From contig WGNT01000088.1 in assembly GCA_016124425.1 (NCBI GenBank), positions 1 to 56,379 of the forward strand: a stretch of DNA of 56,379 nt, read 5' to 3'. Below the pieces are notes generated by a model that made no database searches, had not been told where the DNA came from, and was given only the letters and a program-made list of their open reading frames with translations. The position numbers were made by a program, and so were the translations under genes. The stretch is from Cytophagales bacterium. GTDB taxonomy: Bacteria > Bacteroidota > Bacteroidia > Cytophagales > Cyclobacteriaceae. Below are positions 1-8,054 of this stretch, in pieces; the first letter of the stretch is position 1; each line of letters opens with the position of its first letter.

Positions 1-1257
1 TAAGCCTTTCGCGTTAAACCACATGCCGAAAATACCTATAGATCCGGTTATAGTATTTGGTTGAGCGAGTATCGTGTCTGCTGGCGCTGCGATATAGTAA
101 CCGCCCGATGCTGCCACATCTGACATCGACGCGATAAGTGGTTTTTGTTGCTTGAGCTCTGTAAGTTCTCTCCAGATAACATCAGAAGCCAACGCCGAAC
201 CTCCGGGTGAGTTGATGCGCAATACAACGGCTTTTACATCTTCGTTTTTTCTGAGCTTTCGAATCTCTTGAAGAAAAGTTTCAGAGGCGATAGTTTCTTC
301 CGAAGTGCCGCTAACTATTTCACCCTCTGCCATAAGTACCGCAACTCGGTTTTTGGAAAGCCGGTTCTTTGAGGGGGCCGTTTTATTTAGCTGGCTGACG
401 TTAATGGTTTCTATCTTATCTTCCTCCTCTATTCCCAGCTTGTCCCGCAACAGGTCCATAACTTGGTCATCAAACCATAGGTCATCAACGAGTTTTAGTG
501 CAAGCGCTTCTTTGGTGGTTCTGGCAAGCATGCCCTTGCTGATGTTTCTCAGCTCATCCAACGGAATCGCCCTGCTTTCAGCAATGGAGGCGAGCATGAT
601 GTCATTTAAATCATTGAGATAGACTGTCGTCTGAAGGCGACTTTCCTCACTCATCTTTTCCATGATAAAGGGCTCAACAGCACTTTTGAAATCACCAACT
701 CTAAAAATGATCGGATCAACTTCAATCTTCTCAAAGAAACCTTTTAAAAACACCATCTCCGACGCCAGCCCATTTAGTTCCAGCATACCTTGAGGGTTTA
801 AGTAAACTTCATCAGCGACAGAACTGAGGTAATAGCCGGGTTCCGAATATATTTCCCCATAGGCGACAACGAATTTGCCACTTTCCTTAAATGCCTCTAT
901 AGACTCCCGAAGCTCTTTAATCATCGCCTGACCTCCACTGACCAGGCCTGCCTTTAGGTAGATACCGGAGATATTTTCATTTTCGCCGGCAGTTTCTATT
1001 GCCCTTTTGAGCTGTAGAAGCCCTACCTCTGAAACTCCGGCAATACCACCAAAAGCGGAAACATCAATTTCATCATCTGGTGTACGTTCTACGATGATTT
1101 TCCCGTCCAAATTCAGCTCAAGAACGGTCTTTTCTTCAACATCTATTTTTTCATCGGCGGCTGCTATGGCTACAATACCTGCGACTACGAAGAATGCCAG
1201 TACCCAAAATACCAGCAAGCCAACTATTACAGCCAATACATTACTTAAAAATTTCAT
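1..1257 (-). CDS. sppA: Signal peptide peptidase SppA, 67K type (3' end outside window)
   Basis: Membrane-anchored serine protease that degrades cleaved signal peptides. The 419 visible codons start at an ATG at 1257 and run off the left edge, so the C-terminal part is missing. A single hydrophobic segment (about residues 5-30) anchors the N-terminus. The first SppA repeat carries the general-base lysine in VGDFKSAVEPF (K191), and the second carries the nucleophile in AASGGYY (S384), preceded by RINSPGGSA. This matches the Lys/Ser dyad split between the two halves of long-form SppA. It is divergent from folK, with about 70 bp between the two starts. Family assignment is secure from the motifs; the missing end prevents a length check. 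Confidence 0.95.
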   Translation of the reverse strand, partial: MKFLSNVLAVIVGLLVFWVLAFFVVAGIVAIAAADEKIDVEEKTVLELNLDGKIIVERTPDDEIDVSAFGGIAGVSEVGLLQLKRAIETAGENENISGIYLKAGLVSGGQAMIKELRESIEAFKESGKFVVAYGEIYSEPGYYLSSVADEVYLNPQGMLELNGLASEMVFLKGFFEKIEVDPIIFRVGDFKSAVEPFIMEKMSEESRLQTTVYLNDLNDIMLASIAESRAIPLDELRNISKGMLARTTKEALALKLVDDLWFDDQVMDLLRDKLGIEEEDKIETINVSQLNKTAPSKNRLSKNRVAVLMAEGEIVSGTSEETIASETFLQEIRKLRKNEDVKAVVLRINSPGGSALASDVIWRELTELKQQKPLIASMSDVAASGGYYIAAPADTILAQPNTITGSIGIFGMWFNAKGL

Positions 1258-1327
1258 AAATTTACGTGCTAGTTCGTGAACAAATTTACTCTTTTTTCCC
1301 TTGGAAATTGAATATCAGATTGATAAC

Positions 1328-1825
1328 ATGAAAACCCATCAGGTAGTTTTGTTGATAGGAGGTAATTTGGGCGATCGTTTTTTGTATTTGTCTCAGGCGC
1401 TGGGCCGAATTCGGGCAGCCTTTCAACTGATCAAGAAATCGGGGGTTTATGAGACCGAGGCATGGGGAGGAATTTCGTCCGGCAATTACTTAAATCAGGC
1501 ACTATTGGTGAAGACAAACCTACAGCCATCGCAGGTGCTGGCTGTAGGTAAGGAAATAGAGCAAGGCTTGGGCAGGACGCGTGATGTGCATTGGGGTGAC
1601 CGGACCATGGATATCGATATTATTTATTATGACGATACCATCATCCATACACCGCTTTTGACTATTCCTCATCCACTTTTACACCAAAGGCGTTTTGTAC
1701 TACTTCCTTTAGTTGAATTGATTCCATTTTTTGTACATCCTGTCTTTCAATTAAATCAGCTTGAACTACTTTCAAAGCTAGATGATCCATCCCGAGTGAT
1801 AAGACTGCCCGACAGTTCCAATTAG
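1328..1825 (+). CDS. folK: 2-amino-4-hydroxy-6-hydroxymethyldihydropteridine pyrophosphokinase (HPPK)
   Basis: Transfers pyrophosphate from ATP to 6-hydroxymethyl-dihydropterin, the step before dihydropteroate synthase in folate synthesis; cytosolic. The N-terminus has the family motif LIGGNLGDR, and the HPPK signature appears as WGDRTMDIDII, with Asp where Pro is usual (WGPR). About 165 residues is normal length. I prefer the ATG at 1328, which puts the glycine-rich loop near residue 10; an upstream in-frame TTG at 1301 would add nine residues without conserved character. It converges on fabD with a 13 bp gap and no obvious hairpin terminator. Confidence 0.95.
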   Translation: MKTHQVVLLIGGNLGDRFLYLSQALGRIRAAFQLIKKSGVYETEAWGGISSGNYLNQALLVKTNLQPSQVLAVGKEIEQGLGRTRDVHWGDRTMDIDIIYYDDTIIHTPLLTIPHPLLHQRRFVLLPLVELIPFFVHPVFQLNQLELLSKLDDPSRVIRLPDSSN

Positions 1826-1838
1826 CTATCACATAGTC

Positions 1839-2714
1839 TTATATGCTTTTAACTTCTGTGTTTTTATCGATTTTTTTCACAAGGCCCTGAAGAACCTTTC
1901 CCGGTCCACATTCGATAAATTCTGTAGCCCCATCAGCAATCATTTGTTCAATTGTTTGCGTCCACCTAACAGGCGCTGTGAGCTGCGCAATCAAGTTTTT
2001 CTTGATCATATCTACATCACTGATTCCAGTAGTACTCACATTTTGATAGACGGGGCATGAGGGAGGATAGAATGGGGTATCAAGTATTGCTTGTTGCAGC
2101 CTCAACCGTGCCGGCTCCATTAACGGAGAATGAAAGGCACCGCCAACAGGGAGGGGAAGGGCACGTTTTGCTCCAGCTGCTTTCATTTTCTCACAAGCAA
2201 GGTCAATTCCTGTTTTAGTGCCGGAAATTACGAGTTGGCCTGGGCAATTGTAATTTGCCGGGACAACTATATCTTCGGTAAAGGATGCGCAGATCGCTTC
2301 GACTTCATGGTCAGGAAGCCCTAGAATGGCTGCCATGGTAGAAGGGTTGAGCTCACAGGCCTCTTGCATCGCCAACGCCCGCTCATAGACCAACTTTAGG
2401 CCATCTTCAAAGGAGAGAACCCCATTGGCAACCAATGCGGAAAATTCACCTAAAGAATGTCCAGCCACCATGTCTGGATTGAAATCCTCGGCTGTTTTCG
2501 CCAGTATGACAGAATGAATAAATACCGCGGGTTGCGTTACTTTTGTTTGTTTTAGGTCTTCTTCTGTCCCGGAAAACATTACATCTGTGATCGCAAATCC
2601 TAATAGTTCGTTTGCCTTTTCAAACATTTCTTTGGCCAGTGGGTTTTTTTCATAAAGATCCTTTCCCATTCCGGAAAATTGTGCCCCTTGACCAGGGAAA
2701 ATATATGCGTTCAT
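1839..2714 (-). CDS. fabD: Malonyl-CoA:ACP transacylase
   Basis: Loads malonyl groups onto acyl carrier protein to supply fatty-acid elongation; cytosolic. The protein opens with the typical PGQGAQ loop (residues 7-12). It carries the nucleophile in GHSLGE (S87), the malonyl-binding arginine region after ERALAMQ, and the catalytic histidine in GAFHSPLM (H195). 291 residues is standard for a stand-alone FabD. No other fab gene is adjacent. The next gene upstream on the same strand is the carbonic anhydrase (94 bp away). That pairing is metabolically sensible, since bicarbonate is the substrate for malonyl-CoA formation, but co-transcription is only inferred. Confidence 0.97.
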   Translation of the reverse strand: MNAYIFPGQGAQFSGMGKDLYEKNPLAKEMFEKANELLGFAITDVMFSGTEEDLKQTKVTQPAVFIHSVILAKTAEDFNPDMVAGHSLGEFSALVANGVLSFEDGLKLVYERALAMQEACELNPSTMAAILGLPDHEVEAICASFTEDIVVPANYNCPGQLVISGTKTGIDLACEKMKAAGAKRALPLPVGGAFHSPLMEPARLRLQQAILDTPFYPPSCPVYQNVSTTGISDVDMIKKNLIAQLTAPVRWTQTIEQMIADGATEFIECGPGKVLQGLVKKIDKNTEVKSI

Positions 2715-2808
2715 AAAACTTTATCAGTGTGAAAATAATTGTTACAGGAAGGAAGAGGGATGAACCGTTCAATCCCGTCCGGTTGGTGTTTGTCAAATAA
2801 AAGGAATA

Positions 2809-3435
2809 TCAGTCCTCATAAAAATCAACTTTTCCCGATTCGACATCATAGGTGGCCCCAATTACAATGACTTTTCCTTCTTTCTCCATTTCTGAAATAA
2901 TTGGGCTTCTTTCCCGGATTTCGTAGAGGGCGTGGGTTACGTTTAGTTCAGCTACTTTTTCGACAAAAATTGCGTTGTTACCGTCGCGGTGTTGGGTAAC
3001 AGTTTTTTCCATTGCTATGGCAGGTTTTATTTTGTGCATAAGCGCCGTAATGTTCCCGTCCTTCACCTGGTTACAAGCACTGGTTACTGCCCCGCATTTT
3101 GTATGTCCAAGTACCACTACAAGTTTCGATCCCGCATATTTTACAGCATATTCCATACTTCCTAGGACATCCTCGTTAACGACATTTCCAGCTACCCGTA
3201 CGCTAAAGATATCGCCAAGGCCCTGATCAAAGATCAATTCCGCAGAAGTCCTAGAATCAATGCAGCTTAGAATAACAGCAAAGGGCCATTGTCCCTCAGA
3301 GGTATCGTTTACCATTTGCAGAAGGTTTCTGTTTGCCCGAAGGTTATTCAGAAATCGGCTATTTCCTTCCTTTAAAAATTCCAGTGCATCCAAGGGGGTT
3401 AGGCTGGCTTGGCTTTTCTTGTCGTGTGCTTTCAT
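2809..3435 (-). CDS. Beta-class carbonic anhydrase
   Basis: Zinc enzyme interconverting CO2 and bicarbonate. The zinc-site pattern of the beta class is complete: C58 with the Asp/Arg dyad in SCIDSR (D60, R62), then H111 and C114 in GHTKCGAV. Length (208 residues) fits. There is no signal peptide, so it is expected in the cytosol, where it would supply bicarbonate to carboxylases. The start at 3435 gives a short polar N-terminus. It lies upstream of fabD on the same strand and is separated from the next gene upstream by a clear terminator at about 3.65 kb. Confidence 0.95.
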   Translation of the reverse strand: MKAHDKKSQASLTPLDALEFLKEGNSRFLNNLRANRNLLQMVNDTSEGQWPFAVILSCIDSRTSAELIFDQGLGDIFSVRVAGNVVNEDVLGSMEYAVKYAGSKLVVVLGHTKCGAVTSACNQVKDGNITALMHKIKPAIAMEKTVTQHRDGNNAIFVEKVAELNVTHALYEIRERSPIISEMEKEGKVIVIGATYDVESGKVDFYED

Positions 3436-3632
3436 ATAATGCTATGGTTATTTAAACCAATCTTATTACTTGTATTAGGACTTTACCTACGCTAAATTTA
3501 GGGAAAAAGTTCATATACCGGTAGGCTGTTAAGCACTATCGGAGAAGTTTTGTCAGTTATTTTTCCGAAGAAGGCTCATGACCCGTTGACATTCAGGGGA
3601 AAGAGGAAGAAACCCCGCTGGCATATCATGTC

Positions 3633-3671
3633 AAAAAAAGGGTAGAAAACTATTTTCATCGTTTTCTGCCC
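3633..3671 (-). terminator. Rho-independent terminator of the 3.7-6.5 kb gene
   Basis: Read on the minus strand: an 11-bp stem GGGCAGAAAAC / GTTTTCTACCC (one mismatch) around a 10-nt loop, followed directly by seven T residues. It begins 13 bp after the stop of the large T9SS-substrate gene and separates it from the carbonic anhydrase gene. Confidence 0.9.
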
Positions 3672-3684
3672 GAATTTCTACGAG

Positions 3685-6462
3685 TTATTTCATTAGTTGT
3701 ATTGTGCCCTTTAGTTTTTGTTCCCGTCTGCTTTCATCTAGAACATTAAAAAGCACGGAACCTGAGTAGAAATACGTACCTGCAGGAAGATCTCTGCCAT
3801 CCAAATCTCTTCCGTTCCAGTTGATGTAAATGTTGTTTTCAGTAGATGAGAGACTATTGTATTGGTGTACCAGCACGCCCCATCTGTTGTAGATGTTGAT
3901 CTCTACGGCTTCGACAAAGCGAGGACAGCGCGGAAAAGGGTTGTCAAACGCCTGGAAGGTGTCATTTACGTTGTCTCCATTTGGAGTAAATACATTTGGC
4001 AACTCATAACTTGGGCAGTTATCAACACAGACAATGTTTGAAGGTGCGCTTTCATTGCCCGATCTATCTACGGCAGTGATATAATAACACCCTTTGAGGT
4101 CCACTAGACCGGTGATTCTTGTGTTATTCTGAATCACTGCAAGCGTCGATACGAGTTCAAATGTGCCTTCTTCTCCAGATCCGGAGAAGTACAACCGGTA
4201 TCCGTTTAACTCTGAATCGCAATTTCCGGAAAAATCTGGTTCCCAACTTAAGTCGTGATAGAAATCCGAGAAATTACATGGCTTATCAGCAAGAAAGTCG
4301 ACACACTCCGGGCCTTCGTAGGTAAGAACAGGTGGGCAGGGCAGTCTGTCATCGTCCGGTCTTGCACATACGATCTGCGATTTGTTTGCAAGCGGATACT
4401 CCAACAAATCAATATTGTAAACCCCATTGGTGACTACAAAATAACAGTATTCCTTTTCAGTATCGAGCGTAACGCCATTGTGGCTGCCATCGTCAAAAAA
4501 GACAAACCCTTCCGTCGTTACATTGACTTCTCCAATAAGTGTAAACGTCTCGGTGTCATTGGCTGCGGCATCTGTGCGGTTTCGGTATACCTGATGAGGG
4601 AAGGTAGCGGTGCTGTTGTTCCATGGAACATTAAAGTTCCACTTCAACTCGATGGCTTCATTGATGATGGTCGGCTCCAGTCGTACGGTTGAGGCCATAC
4701 TAGAGGTGTCAATTTTGTCGCCTTGGGAAATAAGCCCTATCCGATAGTTGTAAACTAGATTTTCCGTGTTGATTCCCGTGTCAGTAAAGACGGTATCGCT
4801 TGTAGTGATGACCGATGTAACGTTTTGCATGCCCATAAACCCTTCAGCACGAATGAGTTCATAGGTATACGGGCCGGGATACAGGGTCTGATCAATATCA
4901 TAGGGAGGTGTCCAACGAACAAGGATTTCGCCATCTTGGCTATCTGTGTTTTCTATACTGACGTTTGTAATTAAAGGCACATCTACATCGACCGTAATGC
5001 AGATTTCATCGGAGACGACACTTAGTCCGCTTCGTGGAGACGGATAGGTAGCGACAAGTCGGTAGCAATAAGTATTGCCTGGACTAAGTCCCATTCCCGA
5101 GTTGGTATCGGTAAAATCAAACGTTTCCATTTTCGTAGTGCCGACAAGCTCATAACCGGCCCGTATTCCCGTTTCGCAGGAATCTGGCTCGTAAGGATCG
5201 CTGTTAATTCGACGCCAAATCTGCATGTCTTCTGCCGCATTGCTACACGAGTAAGGGTCCCATGAAATCGTCGCCGATCTGCCTTGGTTTTGAAAAATAT
5301 CATCTACCACAGGTGAGGGGCCTATGACTGTTACATTCCAGGTTTTTATGTCTACTAAAGAGGGCCCCGATGCAGGTCTATCAGAAATACGCACCCGTAC
5401 TTGATACTGTCTTGACCGCACGTGGGCACAAACCGTCTGCCATTCAAAATTGACAATGCCTGGTGAGGGTTGGAAAACAGAGGTTGGTGTATAACTTCCC
5501 GGAGAGGTGGTAATTTCTATGGGATCTCCAAATACCTCAATCATAATGGCGTCTCCATCTGGATCAAAACCCTGAAAGATCTCCTCAATATTAGTGCCTG
5601 CTTCCACGCAAATGTCGTCAGGCATGATAAGCTCAGGCCGTTGATTGCTGGTATTTTCGATGATAATTTGCATGTCTCGAAGCACATATCCTATCCGCAC
5701 CCACTCGCCGTTTACTTTCCGCCATTCTTCAATTCGGAAGGCAATGTTATACTGACCTGCTATTCCAGGTGCGTCCCAGACCAAGTCACCGGTGACAGGG
5801 TCTAATTCTAGTATAGGAGGTGTAGATCCATCTTGCTTTGTAAAACTAAATTCTCCCGAAGCAGGGCTCCGATAGTTGTTTACAGGCCGTTGAAATGCCT
5901 GCTTTGGAATATCCATCACATATACCAATGAATCTCCGTCGGGATCATAGGCACCGGGATTATGAATGTACGTTTGATTGACTGCACCGTTATCCACGGG
6001 CGCTATCGTCAAAACGGGGGAGTTGTTAACTCCTAAAAAAGGATCTATTCGGATGAGTGTCTCTAGGTAAAAGGGAGTATCTACAGATTGATCCATATTT
6101 AAGGTGTTGGCGTTTCTGTTGAATTCGAGAAACCTAATCGTATAGTTTCCGGGGCCTTGGTAGGTGTGGATAATAACAAAGACGTTTTTCTGAATATTGT
6201 TGCCAAGTGTTTCGGTCTGCTCAAACGCACTTTCTGTGTTTAGCCGTTCAACTCGTCCGTCGCCAAAGTTAACTTCCCCAGGGCCAAACTCAACGGTAGA
6301 CCTGGTGTCTGTATAGCCTACAACGGTGATACGGTAAGTCAATGTCTGTACCGATACCCGCTCAGCAATAATTTCCCCGGCCCGAATGTGGGTAGCCTTG
6401 GCCGTAGATGCGAAGAGGCTGAATAGAAGGACGAGCCCCAAAAGTAACTGGTTACATTTCAT
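3685..6462 (-). CDS. Large secreted protein with T9SS type-B (gliding-motility-associated) C-terminal domain
   Basis: Likely cargo of the type IX secretion system. The start is placed at the ATG at 6462, because this gives a clean signal peptide (MKCNQLLLGLVLLF...ASTAKA); an upstream in-frame start would add 14 polar residues. The mature protein begins THIRAGEI, an N-terminus seen in large Bacteroidota surface proteins. It continues through PKD/cadherin-like stretches (PDGDSLVY, PDGDAIMI) and fibronectin-III-like modules. It ends in the type-B sorting domain: LPNVFTPNGDNVNDTF, then YNRWGVLV, NGRDLDGRDLPAGTYFY and a final KLKGTIQLMK. No enzymatic domain is visible, so adhesin or structural roles are possible. 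It stands alone, with its own terminator and a leader sequence that recurs elsewhere in the window. Confidence 0.88.
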   Translation of the reverse strand: MKCNQLLLGLVLLFSLFASTAKATHIRAGEIIAERVSVQTLTYRITVVGYTDTRSTVEFGPGEVNFGDGRVERLNTESAFEQTETLGNNIQKNVFVIIHTYQGPGNYTIRFLEFNRNANTLNMDQSVDTPFYLETLIRIDPFLGVNNSPVLTIAPVDNGAVNQTYIHNPGAYDPDGDSLVYVMDIPKQAFQRPVNNYRSPASGEFSFTKQDGSTPPILELDPVTGDLVWDAPGIAGQYNIAFRIEEWRKVNGEWVRIGYVLRDMQIIIENTSNQRPELIMPDDICVEAGTNIEEIFQGFDPDGDAIMIEVFGDPIEITTSPGSYTPTSVFQPSPGIVNFEWQTVCAHVRSRQYQVRVRISDRPASGPSLVDIKTWNVTVIGPSPVVDDIFQNQGRSATISWDPYSCSNAAEDMQIWRRINSDPYEPDSCETGIRAGYELVGTTKMETFDFTDTNSGMGLSPGNTYCYRLVATYPSPRSGLSVVSDEICITVDVDVPLITNVSIENTDSQDGEILVRWTPPYDIDQTLYPGPYTYELIRAEGFMGMQNVTSVITTSDTVFTDTGINTENLVYNYRIGLISQGDKIDTSSMASTVRLEPTIINEAIELKWNFNVPWNNSTATFPHQVYRNRTDAAANDTETFTLIGEVNVTTEGFVFFDDGSHNGVTLDTEKEYCYFVVTNGVYNIDLLEYPLANKSQIVCARPDDDRLPCPPVLTYEGPECVDFLADKPCNFSDFYHDLSWEPDFSGNCDSELNGYRLYFSGSGEEGTFELVSTLAVIQNNTRITGLVDLKGCYYITAVDRSGNESAPSNIVCVDNCPSYELPNVFTPNGDNVNDTFQAFDNPFPRCPRFVEAVEINIYNRWGVLVHQYNSLSSTENNIYINWNGRDLDGRDLPAGTYFYSGSVLFNVLDESRREQKLKGTIQLMK

Positions 6463-6498
6463 GTGTTTATAATTGTTTTTAATCGGACACAAGGAATC
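6457..6498 (-). repeat. Leader element, copy A (at the start of the T9SS-substrate gene)
   Basis: On the minus strand this reads GATTCC, a short spacer, ATTAAAAA, then AATTATAAACACATGAAA, where ATG is the start codon of the large gene. The same arrangement occurs at 6567-6609 and, on the plus strand, at 17123-17185; the 18-nt block containing the ATG is identical in copies A and C. It may be a shared promoter or 5' untranslated region, or the trace of an old duplication. Confidence 0.6.
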
Positions 6499-6540
6499 TC
6501 GCAATTATAATTCATCCCTCCGTGCGTCACTTGAGTCATG

Positions 6541-6561
6541 CCTGCCTACCGGACAGGCAGG
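6541..6561. repeat. Short REP-like palindrome CCTGCCT/AGGCAGG
   Basis: A 7-bp perfect inverted repeat around a 7-nt centre containing CCGG. Palindromes of this general kind are dispersed between genes in many Bacteroidota genomes. Here it lies just inside the pseudo-start that follows leader copy B, so an ORF from that ATG stops within the palindrome. Confidence 0.6.
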
Positions 6562-6566
6562 CTCGA

Positions 6567-6609
6567 TTTCATCCGTTTATAATTCGCTTTTCAAAGGTCA
6601 GAAGGAATC
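6567..6609 (-). repeat. Leader element, copy B (no gene attached)
   Basis: Minus-strand copy of the leader found at 6457-6498, offset by 110-111 bp: GATTCCTT, a spacer, then AATTATAAACGGATGAAA. Two of 18 positions differ from copy A in the terminal block. The ATG at 6572 opens only an eight-codon frame that ends in the neighbouring palindrome, so this is a leader without a functioning gene. Confidence 0.6.
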
Positions 6610-6639
6610 GCTCCATTTTAATCATCGCTATGTGTGACG

Positions 6640-7252
6640 GGTACCTCATAGTAACGTATTTAAACGCTCTTTCGCTCTTTAATCTGTTTTCACGTCATCC
6701 CAAACCGCACCAAGGTATTTTTAGCGGATAATTACTCTCGGGAGAATCTTCCATCGGCAATCATTTCTCAGAGAATTAGTCGTAAGACGTGCAACCGGTA
6801 TTAACCAATATGTTGTCCGTAGTCGTAGCCTTACAAGCACGAATAACCATTTCCTAATTTCTGCTTCGCGGCAATTCACTCACCGCCGATCTATTTTCAA
6901 AACGGTTTTGAAAACGTATGGTTTTTCTAATTTAAACCTTTATAAAGATCTAATTCAAATTATTCTCAATAATACTGAAAATAATTGATCGTACGTCAGT
7001 TTCCTCACCGGAAATGCATCGCATATCAACTCCAGCCATACAGGTAGATTCCCCATGAATCTTAACTCCTTGATAACAAAATTATTGTGGATTACCGTTA
7101 TGGATTCAGATACTAAACTATTAAGAATCCCGAACAAATCATAAACAATAAAAATCAGAATAGGTTAACAAAGCAAACAAGTCTTACAATCAGCAGAAAA
7201 ATCAGCGTCTTATTTAGAACGTGTTAAAATAAGATTGATGTTTATCGATTGA
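6640..7252. other. Non-coding stretch upstream of sdhC
   Basis: Together with the leader repeats this forms an intergenic region of about 860 bp between divergent transcription units. The short reading frames in it have no protein-like composition. The only clear structure is a 21-nt palindrome at 6894-6914. No RNA gene was recognised. Confidence 0.6.
6894..6914. promoter_or_regulatory. Near-perfect 21-nt palindrome, possible operator
   Basis: TTTTCAAAAC, a central G, then GTTTTGAAAA: ten-base arms that are exact reverse complements. No T-tract follows on either side and no transcript ends here, so a terminator is unlikely. A dimeric regulator site is a reasonable guess. It lies about 430 bp upstream of sdhC and about 430 bp upstream of the T9SS-substrate gene, so the target gene is not obvious. 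Confidence 0.45.
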
Positions 7253-7283
7253 TTGTTTGCTATCAATTCCAAGCGTAAATTTG
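7253..7283 (+). promoter_or_regulatory. Bacteroidota-type promoter of sdhCAB
   Basis: TTG at 7253-7255, a 20-nt spacer and TAAATTTG at 7276-7283 match the Bacteroidota sigma-70 consensus (-33 TTG, -7 TAnnTTTG). Transcription would begin near 7289, leaving a leader of about 35 nt before the sdhC ATG. A 6-bp inverted repeat (ATTGAT/ATCAAT, 7248-7267) overlaps the -33 box and could bind a regulator. Confidence 0.75.
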
Positions 7284-7325
7284 GCATTTGAGTAAAATAA
7301 TCCATTTAGACAAAGGAAATCATAT

Positions 7326-8009
7326 ATGAGTTGGGTGACAAAAACCTTAGATAGTACCTTGGGCAGAAAATTGTTAATGGCCCTTACCGGTTTATTTCTA
7401 ATTCTATTCTTAGTAGTCCATTTGGCAGGTAACCTACAGCTATTGGCAGGTGATGGTGGAGACGCCTTCAACGTTTATGCAGAAGGTATGGCCGTAAATC
7501 CTCTCATCCGGGCGGTCTCTATTCTTAACTTTTCCTTCATCGCTCTCCATGTAATCTATGCGATTCTATTGAGCCGACACAACAAAAAGGCCAGACCCGT
7601 AGCGTATGCGGTTACTAATCCATCGGCAAATAGTACATGGGCTTCAAGAAACATGGGAATATTGGGGACCGTAATTTTCATATTTATTTTAGTGCATTTG
7701 AGAGGGTTCTGGTACAGGCTGAAGTTTGGAACTCCTGAGAAAGTAATGATCGATGGGGTCGAATATAAAAACGCCTATATTATTGTCGAGGAGGCATTCA
7801 AAAACCCCATCTATTCCGGTTTCTATGTTTTGAGCATGATTTTTCTTGCATTTCACTTGTATCACGGGTTTGCCAGTGCTTTTCAGACGGTTGGTTTAAG
7901 GCACAAAAAGTATACCCCACTCATTCAGAAAGTCGGTATAGGCTTTGCAATCCTAGTTCCGGCGCTGTTTGCCCTGATTCCAATTGTGATGTATATTCAG
8001 AGTCTTTGA
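7326..8009 (+). CDS. sdhC: Succinate dehydrogenase cytochrome b subunit (SdhC)
   Basis: Membrane anchor of complex II that binds haem b and passes electrons to quinone. The 227-residue protein has five hydrophobic segments, as in the single-subunit type-B anchor of Bacteroidota, so no sdhD is expected. Histidines that could be haem ligands sit in the helices (VVHLAGNLQ, ALHVIYAI, LVHLRGFW, AFHLYHGF). It is the first gene of sdhCAB and is preceded by a purine-rich AAAGGAAA about 6 nt before the ATG. 45 bp separate it from sdhA. Confidence 0.95.
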   Translation: MSWVTKTLDSTLGRKLLMALTGLFLILFLVVHLAGNLQLLAGDGGDAFNVYAEGMAVNPLIRAVSILNFSFIALHVIYAILLSRHNKKARPVAYAVTNPSANSTWASRNMGILGTVIFIFILVHLRGFWYRLKFGTPEKVMIDGVEYKNAYIIVEEAFKNPIYSGFYVLSMIFLAFHLYHGFASAFQTVGLRHKKYTPLIQKVGIGFAILVPALFALIPIVMYIQSL

Positions 8010-8054
8010 AACAATTCAATTGAAAATTGATTATGACAATAAATATGAAAATCA

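Noticed and set aside
1301-1327. TTG start for folK nine codons upstream
   Set aside because: The extension is unlike the family N-terminus, and the ATG at 1328 gives the normal length.
6955-7137. 60-codon minus-strand frame upstream of sdhC
   Set aside because: No domain, signal peptide or sensible start context, and it lies in an A/T-rich control region; treated as a chance frame.
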